From: an uncultured Clostridia bacterium | GTDB lineage: Bacteria; Bacillota; Clostridia; UBA1381 | DNA: 64,000 nucleotides | NCBI GenBank assembly: GCA_959602045.1 | Contig: CAUGRT010000001.1 | Location: 62,001-126,000, forward strand | Reading direction: 5' to 3' | Shown here: positions 33,737-42,589 of the stretch, piece by piece | Numbering within the stretch: the stretch's first letter is position 1 | Layout: every line of letters begins with the position of its first letter | The notes under the pieces: model-generated | Told to the model about the DNA's origin: nothing | Seen by the model: only the letters and a program-made list of their open reading frames with translations | Database searches by the model: none | Made by a program: the position numbers and the translations under genes

Positions 33737-34807
33737 TTATGTTTCCTCCTGTTTCTCTGAATTTTTATTCCGGCTAAAAATCATTTTCACCCGATCCAGC
33801 AGCTGCTTTGCTTTTTCACTGTTCGTTGCAAGCATTACCAAAATCAAGACGATCGCATAAATCAGCATACGATAGTCCGCATATTGACGCAGCAGCTCCG
33901 GCAGCATATATAAAAGCGTCGTCGCTACAATACTGCCGACGATATTACCCATGCCGCCCAGAACGACAAATACCAAAATCAGAATCGAAGTATTAAAGTC
34001 AAACTTCTTCGCCGCAATCGTTGAAAAATTCATGGCGTATAACGCACCTGCCATTCCGGCAAGAATCGCCGAAACAATAAATGCCGTCAGCTTATAGCGC
34101 GTAACGCTGATGCCGACCGATTCCGCCGCGATACGGTTATCACGAATCGCCGTTACTGCACGGCCTGTTTTACTGTTGACCAAATTCAATACCACAAACA
34201 GCGCAAACAAAATCAAAATTACGCCCGCCGGGAAAGAAGCAATCCTGGTAATCCCGACCGCGCCCTGCGGCCCGTTCAAAATCAACTTTCCGTTGACCAT
34301 ACCCATTGCTTCCGCGGAGGTCATGCTCAAATGCAATCCGGAACTGTCCACACCTACATACAGGCAGTTAATAATATTTTTAATAATTTCGCCAAACGCC
34401 AACGTTACAATCGCCAGATAATCACCGCGGAGTCTGAGTACCGGAATCCCGATTAACAACCCTGCAAATCCTGCCATAATTCCACCGACAATAATTGCCA
34501 CCAATAACCGCAGCGGATCGGACGGAATCACATTCTGCAAGCAAATCGCCGTAATAACGCCCGAAAATGCCCCGACGCTCATAAAGCCGGCATGCCCCAG
34601 GCTCAGCTCTCCCAAAAATCCAACCGTCAGATTTAGGGAAATTGCCATCACAATATAGGTACAAATCGGAACAAACTGTCCGCTGATCGAATTGTTGATC
34701 ATCCCTGCCGACTGCATCGGGAACAAAATAACAAAGGCTAAAATGACAAGCCCATAAGCTTTGATATTGGTCAATGTGAATTTACTCAAGTTCTTTATTT
34801 TACTCAT
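33737..34807 (-). CDS. livM: Branched-chain amino acid ABC transporter permease LivM
   Basis: A 356-residue permease with about nine membrane segments, the motif GHAGFMSVGAF and the cytoplasmic coupling loop TGRAVTAIRDNRIAAESVGI. GAGGTG lies five bases before the ATG at 34807; an upstream GTG would overlap the livH stop. With LivH it forms the membrane channel. Confidence 0.95.
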   Translation of the reverse strand: MSKIKNLSKFTLTNIKAYGLVILAFVILFPMQSAGMINNSISGQFVPICTYIVMAISLNLTVGFLGELSLGHAGFMSVGAFSGVITAICLQNVIPSDPLRLLVAIIVGGIMAGFAGLLIGIPVLRLRGDYLAIVTLAFGEIIKNIINCLYVGVDSSGLHLSMTSAEAMGMVNGKLILNGPQGAVGITRIASFPAGVILILFALFVVLNLVNSKTGRAVTAIRDNRIAAESVGISVTRYKLTAFIVSAILAGMAGALYAMNFSTIAAKKFDFNTSILILVFVVLGGMGNIVGSIVATTLLYMLPELLRQYADYRMLIYAIVLILVMLATNSEKAKQLLDRVKMIFSRNKNSEKQEET

Positions 34808-34815
34808 CGTACACC

Positions 34816-35697
34816 TCACACCTTTTCCGTAATCTTTTTGCCCAGTAAGCCGGTCGGCTTAACAAGCAAGACCACAATCAAAACCGCAAACACAATCGCA
34901 TCCGATAAATTGGTCGAAATATAGGACTTACTGAAAATCTCAATAATCCCCAGTAAAATTCCGCCGATTAATGCGCCCGGAATCGAACCGATTCCTCCGA
35001 ACACCGCCGCGGTAAACGCTTTAATACCCGGCATAGAACCGGTCGTCGGAATCAAAACGGGATACGCGGAGCAAAGCAATACGCCCGCAATCGCTGCCAA
35101 CGCACTTCCGATGGCGAATGTCAGAGAAATCGAAACATTTACATTGATTCCCATTAATTCTGCCGCATCGCGATCCTCGGAAACAGCGCGCATACCCTTT
35201 CCCATTCTCGTCTTTTGTGTAAATAAGACTAAGAAAATCATAATCAATACACATGCAACAACCGTAACCACCGATTCCGGTGTGATAATCAATTTCCCGT
35301 CAAACAGGGCGATTGATTGGAACGGTACAATGGAGCTGAAAGTTTTGGGAGCGCTGCCCCAAATCAACAACGCCGCATTTTGCAGGAAATAGCTGACGCC
35401 GATCGCCGTAATCAAAACAGCCAGGGACGAAGCCTTACGCAAAGGTCTGTACGCCAGACCTTCTATTATAATACCCAGAGCGGTACAAACAATCATAGCC
35501 AGAATGACCGAAACAATCGGCGGAAGATTCAAATAGGTTGTCGCACAAAACGATATATATGCGCCAACCATGATTACATCCCCATGCGCAAAGTTCAGCA
35601 TTTTCGCAATACCGTAAACCATTGTGTATCCGAGTGCAATAATAGCGTAAACGCTGCCCAGGCTTATTCCATTAATTAAATTTGAAATAAAAGTCAT
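34816..35697 (-). CDS. livH: Branched-chain amino acid ABC transporter permease LivH
   Basis: A 293-residue membrane protein with eight or so helices, FAHGDVIMVGAY near the N-terminus and the coupling loop KTRMGKGMRAVSEDRDAAELMGI. GAGGTG precedes the ATG. It is separated from the binding-protein gene livJ upstream by a hairpin terminator. Confidence 0.95.
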   Translation of the reverse strand: MTFISNLINGISLGSVYAIIALGYTMVYGIAKMLNFAHGDVIMVGAYISFCATTYLNLPPIVSVILAMIVCTALGIIIEGLAYRPLRKASSLAVLITAIGVSYFLQNAALLIWGSAPKTFSSIVPFQSIALFDGKLIITPESVVTVVACVLIMIFLVLFTQKTRMGKGMRAVSEDRDAAELMGINVNVSISLTFAIGSALAAIAGVLLCSAYPVLIPTTGSMPGIKAFTAAVFGGIGSIPGALIGGILLGIIEIFSKSYISTNLSDAIVFAVLIVVLLVKPTGLLGKKITEKV

Positions 35698-35889
35698 CGT
35701 GTTTACACCTCAATATCATAAAATTTCAGAGCATTGAAAATCCGCGCGTCTGCCTGTGCCTCCGGAATGTCTTTTGAAAAAATCCGCCAATCCAACCCCC
35801 AAGCGAAAAATTTTTCAAAAAATATTCCAAATTCACAGACAGCCTGCCTATACTGCAATCCTCTGCTTAATTCAATAAATGAAGAAAAC

Positions 35890-35918
35890 GGATGTGGCTG
35901 CTCAGGGCAGCCGCATCC
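35890..35918 (-). terminator. Intercistronic partial terminator between livJ and livH
   Basis: GGATG(T)GGCTGC and GGCAGCC(G)CATCC form a GC-rich stem followed on the minus strand by GTTTTCTTC. A leaky terminator here would give more binding protein than permease, as is common in such operons (inference). Confidence 0.7.
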
Positions 35919-35937
35919 TATCTCATTCTAAACGAAA

Positions 35938-37140
35938 TTACATACCAACGTAAACGCCGTCTTTGATAACCATACCCTTAGGCGCCTTAGAAACTTCACC
36001 GCTTGCAGACCATGTCATGCCGTCACCGGTCAGACCGTCAATCTTAAATTCCGGACTTGTAAATTCGGTAATCAGCTTCTCGCAAATATCCGTTGCGCTC
36101 ATGCTTGCATCAATATTCTGCTTTGTGCATGCTTCATGCAAAGCAATAATACAGTCATACGCGTCAGCAGCGAACTGGTTCGGAGTTTCGTTGTACTTTT
36201 CCTTATATTTTGAAACAAAGTTCTTTGTCATTTCATCTTCTGCGTCAGCAGTAAACGGTGTCAGAAGCATAACGCCCTCAGCTAAAGACTTATCAAAGTT
36301 CTCCAATGTCAGGATACCGTCCATACCGTCCACACCGAAGAATTTCGGCTGATACTGCATCTTGTTTGCCTGTGATAAAATCATGGAAGCCGGCGCATAG
36401 TAAATCGGCAGGAATACCAAATCCGCATCAGCCGACTTGATTTCATTCAGCTGAGCCGTAAAGTCATTTGCCGAATCATCCGTAAACGTCTTAACGCATA
36501 CAATGTTCAAGCCCTGCTTTTCTGCCTCGGACTGGAACTTCTGATAAATACCTGTTGAATAAGCGTCAGAGTTATTATAGATAATCGCAATCTTCTGACC
36601 TAAGTTCTGTTCCTTAATATACTGTGCCGAAGCAACACCTTGGTTAGGGTCTGTGAAGCACATCTGGAACATGCTGTCCTTACGCTGAATCGTAACGTTG
36701 CCGTCCTTATCCGGCTGACCGCCGATAACGTCTGTCGATGATGCAGACGGTGTCAGTGCAAAAATCTTATCATTATTCACTTCTGTTGAAACAGCGATAC
36801 AAGGCTGTGTCGTAACGGTTCCCAAAGAGATCTGCATTCCCCAGTCTTTCAGCTTGTTGTAAGCATTGATTGCCTTTTCTGCATCGTTCTCGTCATCTTC
36901 AAAGTTCAGTTCAAATTGAACGCCGCCCTTTGCGTTGACTTCCTCAATTGCGATCTCCGCACCATGCTTTACTGCCTGACCGTAAATCGCAGCTGCACCG
37001 GTAAGCGGCCCGATTGCTCCTATTTTAATAGCATTGCTGTCACTGCTGCCGCCATTGCCGCCCTGCGAACCGCAGCCTGCCAGGCAGCCTACAGCCATTG
37101 CCGCAGCCGTTACCATACTTAAAAGCTTGAATTTTTTCAT
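35938..37140 (-). CDS. livJ: Branched-chain amino acid ABC transporter substrate-binding lipoprotein
   Basis: A 400-residue lipoprotein with a signal sequence and lipobox LAGC at about 20-23, then a periplasmic-binding-protein type I fold (IKIGAIGPLTGAAAIYGQAVKHGAEIAIEEVN). It captures branched-chain or related amino acids for LivHMGF. The ATG at 37140 is chosen because AAAGGA lies nine bases upstream, inside the first codons of the longer frame. It is the first gene of the operon, behind a possible attenuated leader. Confidence 0.94.
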   Translation of the reverse strand: MKKFKLLSMVTAAAMAVGCLAGCGSQGGNGGSSDSNAIKIGAIGPLTGAAAIYGQAVKHGAEIAIEEVNAKGGVQFELNFEDDENDAEKAINAYNKLKDWGMQISLGTVTTQPCIAVSTEVNNDKIFALTPSASSTDVIGGQPDKDGNVTIQRKDSMFQMCFTDPNQGVASAQYIKEQNLGQKIAIIYNNSDAYSTGIYQKFQSEAEKQGLNIVCVKTFTDDSANDFTAQLNEIKSADADLVFLPIYYAPASMILSQANKMQYQPKFFGVDGMDGILTLENFDKSLAEGVMLLTPFTADAEDEMTKNFVSKYKEKYNETPNQFAADAYDCIIALHEACTKQNIDASMSATDICEKLITEFTSPEFKIDGLTGDGMTWSASGEVSKAPKGMVIKDGVYVGM

Positions 37141-37326
37141 CATACCCATTCCTTTCATTTCAGACCGAATGAAAATTTCGTAGGCCGTACATCAAAGCCA
37201 ATGTGCGATATACGGAATTTTATTCAGACTTCATACCTCTTGTTTATAATTTATTTTAGCCCTAAGGCAAAAATACAAACTTAATATTTGCAGCAAAAGA
37301 AGATATTTATTCCCCCAAATATTTAA

Positions 37327-37504
37327 AATAAAAAACAGACACTGCTCAAAATGCCCTGTCTGTAACAAATATATGAAAAAATATAACCAACAGAAGATCG
37401 TATCCATCCTTCTCCGTGTCCGAATGATCTTATAGATTTTCCGACATATTTCTTACTTCCCCGCATTTTAATATAATGCTATCATAATTTTTGTTTTGTG
37501 TCAA
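37327..37504 (-). ncRNA. Candidate attenuated leader or small RNA upstream of livJ
   Basis: On the minus strand TTGACA (37499-37504) and TAGCAT (37476-37481) are 17 bp apart. About 110 bases on, ACAGACA and TGTCTGT (stem 37335-37363) are followed by TTTTTTATTTT, an intrinsic terminator about 190 bases before livJ. Between them AAGATC and GATCTT can pair around a loop. This is the layout of a riboswitch or attenuator, or of a free small RNA. No known riboswitch or T-box motif was recognised. Confidence 0.45.
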
Positions 37505-37621
37505 GCAATATTTTAAAAAAATGTCATTTTGTAAAGATAATTAAATATTTTCAATAAATATTAGGTAAATTAGGTGATGCTAACATTCCACAATTCGAAT
37601 GTCACAGCCGGAATAAAGCAT

Positions 37622-37731
37622 AAAAAAAAGGAACAACCACAGTATGGGTAGAAGCTAAGCCGCTGTACATCACGCGATACCTTTATCGCATCGCGCCGGG
37701 TGTACATCGTCTTTCAAACTGTAACCGTTCC
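37622..37731 (-). terminator. Large structured terminator of rny
   Basis: In the minus-strand RNA, GGAACGGUUACAGU (37718-37731) pairs with ACUGUGGUUGUUCC (37630-37643) through 14 pairs, four of them G-U in the centre, followed by eight U. The loop contains a second helix (GCGCGAU with AUCGCGU) flanked by two UGUACA palindromes. It is unusually elaborate for a terminator. Confidence 0.75.
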
Positions 37732-37751
37732 AAATTTTTACTTGTTCAATA

Positions 37752-39320
37752 TTATTTTGCGTAATCAACCGCCCGTGTTTCACGGATCAAGCTGACCTTA
37801 ATCTGACCGGGATATTCCAGTTCATTTTCAATACGCTTAACAATATCTTTTGCAACCATGACCATTCCGTCATCGTTAATCACGTCGGGTTTAATCATAA
37901 TTCTGATTTCACGACCCGCCTGAATTGCGAAGGATTTTTCTACGCCTTCAAATTCATTTGCAATTTCTTCGAGCTTTTGCAGCCGCTTGATATACGTTTC
38001 AAGGTTTTCACGTCTTGCGCCCGGTCTTGCCGCACTGATTGCGTCGGCAGCCTGTACCAGCGAAGCCACAATCGTCTGCGCCTCCACATCGCCATGGTGC
38101 GCCATGATTGCATGAATAACGTCCTTATTCTCACGATACTTCTTGGCAATATCCGCACCAATCGTTACGTGGGAGCCTTCAACCTCATGGTCTACAGCCT
38201 TTCCGATATCATGAAGCAAGCCTGCGCGCTTTGCCGTTGCAATATCCACGCCCAACTCTCCTGCCATTACGCCGGCAAGGTGAGAAACCTCAATGCTGTG
38301 CTTCAAAACATTCTGTCCGTAGCTTGTTCTGTATTTCAGCTTACCCAAAAGCTTGATTAATTCGGGATGAAGTCCATGCACGCCTGTTTCAAACGTAGCG
38401 CTTTCACCCTCCTGTTTAATGATTGCTTCTACCTCTTTCCGAGCCTTTTCCACGGTTTCCTCAATCCTCGCCGGATGGATTCTTCCGTCAACAATCAGCT
38501 TTTCCAGAGCAACCTTAGCAATCTCACGGCGTACCGGATCAAAGCTTGAAATTACAACAGCCTCCGGAGTGTCATCAATAATCAAATCCACTCCTGTCAG
38601 CGTTTCAAGTGTCCGGATATTCCGTCCCTCACGGCCGATAATTCTTCCTTTCATTTCATCATTCGGAAGACTTACAACCGAAACGGTGGTTTCGGCAACG
38701 TGATCCGCAGCAACCTTCTGGATGGAAAGAGCAACTATATTCTTTGCCTTTCTTTCCGCGGTTTCGCGCGCCTCTTGCTCAATTTCTTTAACCATGACAG
38801 CCGCGTCATGACGGGTACGGGCTTCAATACCCTTTAAGAGCATATCCTTTGCCTCGTCCTGAGTCATGCCTGAAATTCTTTCAAGCTCCGTCGTCTGTCT
38901 ATTCTTAATATCGTTGATTTCCTGTTCCTTTTTTTCGAGAGATTTCAGCTTTGAAGTAAGCGACTGATCTTTTCTCTCTAAATTATCTGTCTTTTTGTCT
39001 AAAGTTTCCTCTTTTTGATTCAGTCTGCGCTCCTGGCGATTCAGCTCATTTCTGCGTTCCTTGACTTCCTTATCAAAATCCGCTCTCAGCTTCTGGATTT
39101 CCTCCTTCGCTTCCAGCGTAAGCTCACGCTTCTTTGAGGCTGCCGACTTCTGCGCGTCGGAAACTATAGACTTTGCCTTTTCTTCTGCACTTCCCAAAAG
39201 TGCTTCCGAGGTCTTTTTTCTGTGATCCTCTCCGGCCTTGAACGAACCGAGACCGACACCTACGCATACCAAAACGGCAACGCAGATCGTTATGATGATT
39301 TCTATAGCAATACACCCCAT
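37752..39320 (-). CDS. rny: Ribonuclease Y
   Basis: RNase Y is the membrane-bound endoribonuclease that starts mRNA decay in many Firmicutes. The 522-residue protein has an N-terminal membrane anchor (about 5-26), a long charged coiled coil (about 45-170), a KH domain (MKGRIIGREGRNIRTLETLTGVDLIIDD) and an HD domain with the diagnostic LLHDIGKAVDHE. The start at 39320 has only a weak GGGA site upstream. The leader is about 200 bases and rich in inverted repeats. Confidence 0.97.
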   Translation of the reverse strand: MGCIAIEIIITICVAVLVCVGVGLGSFKAGEDHRKKTSEALLGSAEEKAKSIVSDAQKSAASKKRELTLEAKEEIQKLRADFDKEVKERRNELNRQERRLNQKEETLDKKTDNLERKDQSLTSKLKSLEKKEQEINDIKNRQTTELERISGMTQDEAKDMLLKGIEARTRHDAAVMVKEIEQEARETAERKAKNIVALSIQKVAADHVAETTVSVVSLPNDEMKGRIIGREGRNIRTLETLTGVDLIIDDTPEAVVISSFDPVRREIAKVALEKLIVDGRIHPARIEETVEKARKEVEAIIKQEGESATFETGVHGLHPELIKLLGKLKYRTSYGQNVLKHSIEVSHLAGVMAGELGVDIATAKRAGLLHDIGKAVDHEVEGSHVTIGADIAKKYRENKDVIHAIMAHHGDVEAQTIVASLVQAADAISAARPGARRENLETYIKRLQKLEEIANEFEGVEKSFAIQAGREIRIMIKPDVINDDGMVMVAKDIVKRIENELEYPGQIKVSLIRETRAVDYAK

Positions 39321-39554
39321 TCATTTATGGATTTCCCAAACCTGCTGCGGGGCGCCTTAGAATGACTGCTTTCTATAACTTCGCAAACGATATGCAGGTA
39401 ATACCGTCCGCGGATGTAATCATAAAGAGCAGTCCTAAAAAGACAGCTCCATCTTTCGTCCGGGATTACATATCAATAAGTTTACTTTACAGAAAACTGA
39501 TTTTTAAAGAACATTAAGCATATATATTATACATACTTTTTGTCGAGTTGTCAA
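39321..39554 (-). promoter_or_regulatory. rny promoter and structured leader
   Basis: On the minus strand TTGACA (39549-39554) and TATAAT (39526-39531) are 17 bp apart. The leader of about 200 bases contains TGTAATC and GATTACA as a long-range pair, and GACTGCTCTTTAT pairing imperfectly with the later ATAGAAAGCAGTC. The pairs overlap in a way that allows alternative folds. No known motif was recognised. Confidence 0.7.
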
Positions 39555-39604
39555 GTTTTTAATATAAATGACACAATTTCTTAACAATTTAACATTGAAT
39601 TTTC

Positions 39605-39833
39605 ACTCTATCCGAATGTTCCGGTTGGAATTTGGCGGTATCTTTCAATCTGCTCTGACCCCAACACCTGTTAAGTAGCATAATTTATTCCGAAAAAAAT
39701 GAATGGCAGTGCCGTTCTATCCGAATATTCCGGTTGGAATTTGACGGTATCTTTCAGTCTATTCCGGCTCAGACATCCGCTACGCTGCGCGGAGTAGAAC
39801 TCGCCTCCATAGACTGAAAGATACCACCAAATT
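39605..39833 (+). repeat. Decayed unit plus hairpin repeat R11
   Basis: R11 has arms 39738-39762 and 39809-39833 pairing at 23 of 25 positions, with the inner sequence GGTATCTTTCAGTCTAT rather than the CTGTTTTT type. It is preceded by a decayed unit (from about 39605) sharing CCGGTTGGAATTTG and GGTATCTTTCA, whose core has become CTCTGACCCCAACACCTG. Confidence 0.88.
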
Positions 39834-39856
39834 CTTCGAGAAAAGTTTTCCTATTA

Positions 39857-39907
39857 AAAAGAGCTGCAAAACGAATACGTGGTTTTCACGTATTTTTGCA
39901 GCTCTTT
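39857..39907 (-). terminator. Terminator of spoVM
   Basis: AAAGAGCTGCAAAA pairs with TTTTGCAGCTCTTT, with an inner ATACGTG-CACGTAT helix, giving a nearly continuous hairpin of over 20 bp. On the minus strand it continues into TTTTTAATAGG. Confidence 0.82.
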
Positions 39908-39931
39908 CCGGAATATGTAGAATCCATTCCG

Positions 39932-40000
39932 TCACATTTTAAAGATTGCTTTTGTAATTCCGCGTAAAAATTTTGGCATTTTAAAGATTACGACTTTCAT
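39932..40000 (-). CDS. spoVM: SpoVM, spore coat-anchoring peptide (22 residues)
   Basis: SpoVM is an amphipathic peptide that inserts in the convex forespore membrane and recruits SpoIVA for coat and cortex assembly. The 22-codon frame encodes MKVVIFKMPKFLRG, then ITKAIFKM. It matches Bacillus SpoVM in the N-terminal MK, Lys7, the essential helix-breaking Pro9, KFL and Gly14, and alternates basic and hydrophobic residues. GGAGG lies six to seven bases upstream, and a strong terminator follows. It is slightly shorter than the 26-residue Bacillus form. Confidence 0.9.
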   Translation of the reverse strand: MKVVIFKMPKFLRGITKAIFKM

Positions 40001-40066
40001 AATAATCCTCCATTCCGCCGCCGTACAGCAGCCCACAGATTACTCAAAGTGTACGGCTTATTTCCA

Positions 40067-40231
40067 CTACCACTTGAATAAACATAAATACCCAAATGTG
40101 ATGAGCAAAATCATCTCCATGACCGCCACAACGGCAACCGGAAAAAATAAGCCTGCCACAATTCCCAAACAAAAGGACAGTGCGCTCAAGCCAACCGCCT
40201 TTGCGCAGCCCCTCATACAAAAATCAACCAT
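40067..40231 (-). CDS. Small hydrophobic protein, 54 residues, unknown
   Basis: The frame from ATG at 40231 to TAG at 40067 encodes a basic start (MVDFCMRGCAKAVG) and two hydrophobic stretches (LSALSFCLGIVAGLFF and VAVVAVMEMILLITFGYL) ending LFKW. GGAAGTG lies about seven bases upstream. It lies 66 bp upstream of spoVM on the same strand. No family is recognised. It may be a real small membrane protein co-transcribed with spoVM. Confidence 0.55.
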   Translation of the reverse strand: MVDFCMRGCAKAVGLSALSFCLGIVAGLFFPVAVVAVMEMILLITFGYLCLFKW

Positions 40232-40289
40232 AGCGCATCACTTCCAACTCTGTTCTATATTGTATTATATGTGATACGCCTTGTCTTTG

Positions 40290-42302
40290 TTACTCTTTTA
40301 TTTGAAAATATAATGCGCGCAGAGAATTTAAGACTGCCAACAGCGCAACGCCTACATCTCCGAAAATCGCAACCCACATATTACTCAATCCCAGCGCACT
40401 GAAAATCATAATCAAAACCTTGACTCCCAAAGCAAAGATAATATTTTCGGTAATAATCGTCATCGTCTTTTTCGCAATCCCAATTGCCGCCAGAATCTTC
40501 GATGGCTCATCCGTCATTAAAACAACGTCAGCCGCCTCAATCGCACTGTCTGATCCTAAACCGCCCATCGCAATACCGACATCCGCTCTTGCAAGCACCG
40601 GTGCGTCATTAATTCCGTCACCCACGAATGCCACCGTACTCTTCTGACGTTTTCTCTTGATAATCTGTTCCAAACGCGATACCTTATCCACCGGCAGCAG
40701 CTGTGAAAATACCTGCTGAATTCCCAGCTTTTTACCCACATATTCGGCGCTCTTTTCAGCGTCGCCCGTGAGCATCGTTGTATGAATCCCCTGCGTATTC
40801 AAGCCGGCAATCGTCTTTTGCGAGTCCTCTTTAATAATATCGTCAATCACAAGATACCCTGCATATTTTCCGTCAATGCTGACATGAATAATCGTTCCGT
40901 TTTTGTCTGACGCTTCCGCCTCCGGGATCAATCTCTCATTACCTAAAAGCACCGTTTTCCCATTAATTTCCGCACTGATTCCCATACCGGCGATTTCCTT
41001 ATAATTGCTGATCTCCGCCTCCGGAATCGGCTGTCCGTATTCCGCCTTGATGGATTTCGCAATCGGGTGGGATGAATAATATTCGCAATATGCCGCAGTC
41101 TTGAGCAGTTCTTCACGATCGCCCTTTGCAGCGATCTCCGTAACCTTAAATTCACCCTTCGTCAGCGTTCCCGTTTTATCAAATACCACGCTGTCCAGCT
41201 TGGATAACGCCTCCAGATAGTTACTGCCCTTCACCAAAATACCGTTTTTGGACGCACATCCAATTCCGGCAAAGAAACTCAGCGGCACCGATACCACCAA
41301 CGCACACGGGCAGGAAACAACCAGGAACATTAAGCCGCGGTAAATCCATGTTCTGACATCCCCCGTTATAATAGAAGGAATCAGCATAACCAAAGCCGCC
41401 AACCCAACAACAATGGGGGTATAATATCTGGCAAAGGTTGTGATAAACTTTTCCGAACGCGCTTTCTGGGACTGCGAATACTGAACCATATCCAGAATTC
41501 TTGAAACCGTACTCTCGCCAAACAGCTTTTCGGTACGAATCCACAACGGTGAGCCGGAGTTGACCGCTCCGCTAAGTACCTTGTCGCCGTCCGATACCTT
41601 GACCGGAACGCTCTCGCCGGTTAATGCCTTGTTATCCACAAAAGAGCTTCCCTTTACAACACAGCCGTCAAGAGGAACTTTTTCACCCGGATTCACGACA
41701 ATAACATCCCCGACCGCAACCGTTTCCGGCGATACGCGTACGGTTTTTCCATCCCTTACCACATTCGCGTAATCGGGACGAATATCCATCAGCTCCGTAA
41801 TGGAGCGGCGGCTCTTTTCCACCGCGCTGTCCTGCAACAATTCTCCGATTTGATAAAACAACATAACCGCTGCTGCTTCGGGATGCTCTCCTACCAGAAA
41901 TGCACCTACGCTGGCAACCGTCATCAGCAAATTCTCATCAAAAATATGTCCGCCGAAAATATTTCGTACCGCACTGATTACAATGTCATACGCCAAAACG
42001 ATATACGCCGCCAAAAACAGAAACGTATCTGCCGGGGACGGTGCGAAAAATCCTGCAACAAACAAAATTCCACCTGCAACCAACCGAATAATCAGCGTTT
42101 TCAGACTTCCCTCTTCATGTCCGTGATCATGGCAATTTCCGCAGCAGCAACCATGTTCTTCTTCATGCTCGTGATCGCGATGGTGTTCATGGTCATGATG
42201 ATGCCCATGCTCGTGGTCATGTTCATGATGGTGTTCGTGTCCATGCTCATGCTCATGGTCGTGATGACAGGCACAACCCTCTAATTTCATATCCTTTTCC
42301 AT
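40290..42302 (-). CDS. P1B-type heavy-metal ATPase (Zn/Cd/Co-type) with a His-rich N-terminus
   Basis: A 670-residue cation pump. The CPC motif (331-333, SCPCALVVS), phosphorylated Asp375 in DKTGT, SSHPIAKS and MLTGDAEKSA identify the ZntA/CadA group, which exports Zn, Cd, Co or Pb. Instead of an HMA domain, residues 13-62 hold 24 histidines plus Cys52-54 and Cys57. The ATG at 42302 is chosen over a TTG six bases earlier because GGAGG is then seven bases away. It is a single gene behind a promoter with an ArsR/SmtB-like operator. Confidence 0.94.
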   Translation of the reverse strand: MEKDMKLEGCACHHDHEHEHGHEHHHEHDHEHGHHHDHEHHRDHEHEEEHGCCCGNCHDHGHEEGSLKTLIIRLVAGGILFVAGFFAPSPADTFLFLAAYIVLAYDIVISAVRNIFGGHIFDENLLMTVASVGAFLVGEHPEAAAVMLFYQIGELLQDSAVEKSRRSITELMDIRPDYANVVRDGKTVRVSPETVAVGDVIVVNPGEKVPLDGCVVKGSSFVDNKALTGESVPVKVSDGDKVLSGAVNSGSPLWIRTEKLFGESTVSRILDMVQYSQSQKARSEKFITTFARYYTPIVVGLAALVMLIPSIITGDVRTWIYRGLMFLVVSCPCALVVSVPLSFFAGIGCASKNGILVKGSNYLEALSKLDSVVFDKTGTLTKGEFKVTEIAAKGDREELLKTAAYCEYYSSHPIAKSIKAEYGQPIPEAEISNYKEIAGMGISAEINGKTVLLGNERLIPEAEASDKNGTIIHVSIDGKYAGYLVIDDIIKEDSQKTIAGLNTQGIHTTMLTGDAEKSAEYVGKKLGIQQVFSQLLPVDKVSRLEQIIKRKRQKSTVAFVGDGINDAPVLARADVGIAMGGLGSDSAIEAADVVLMTDEPSKILAAIGIAKKTMTIITENIIFALGVKVLIMIFSALGLSNMWVAIFGDVGVALLAVLNSLRALYFQIKE

Positions 42303-42349
42303 ATCCAAACCTCCATAATTTTATTATTCCTTGAATCTCCCTTTTTATA

Positions 42350-42409
42350 AATGAACATGTGAATGATTGTTCATATGTTCATTATAATATATATTATATG
42401 AATTGTCAA
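42350..42409 (-). promoter_or_regulatory. Promoter and candidate metal-responsive operator of the metal ATPase
   Basis: On the minus strand TTGACA (42404-42409) and TATAAT (42381-42386) are 17 bp apart. Overlapping the -10 and start, AATGAACAT (42350-42358) and ATGTTCATT (42375-42383) form a 9-bp inverted repeat with a further TGTTCA inside. This resembles operators of ArsR/SmtB/CadC repressors. No such regulator gene is in the window. Confidence 0.78.
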
Positions 42410-42589
42410 GAGAAAAGTGAAAAAAAATATAGAAATTTTTGAAATAAATGAATTTGCTCAAAAATGATGTTTTGGGAATGTAATTTATCTTGCTGTTTCG
42501 ATTAGGCTTGGATGCGGTTTTCGTGCTATCCGGCTGAAACTCTGTTTATTAAAATTTGCTTTCGAGAAGCAAATGATGATCGGCAAGTG

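Noticed and set aside
37327..37504. T-box or leader peptide before livJ
   Set aside because: The T-box sequence GGTGG-CGCG is absent, and the only frame in the segment (47 codons) has no ribosome site and no Leu/Ile/Val run.
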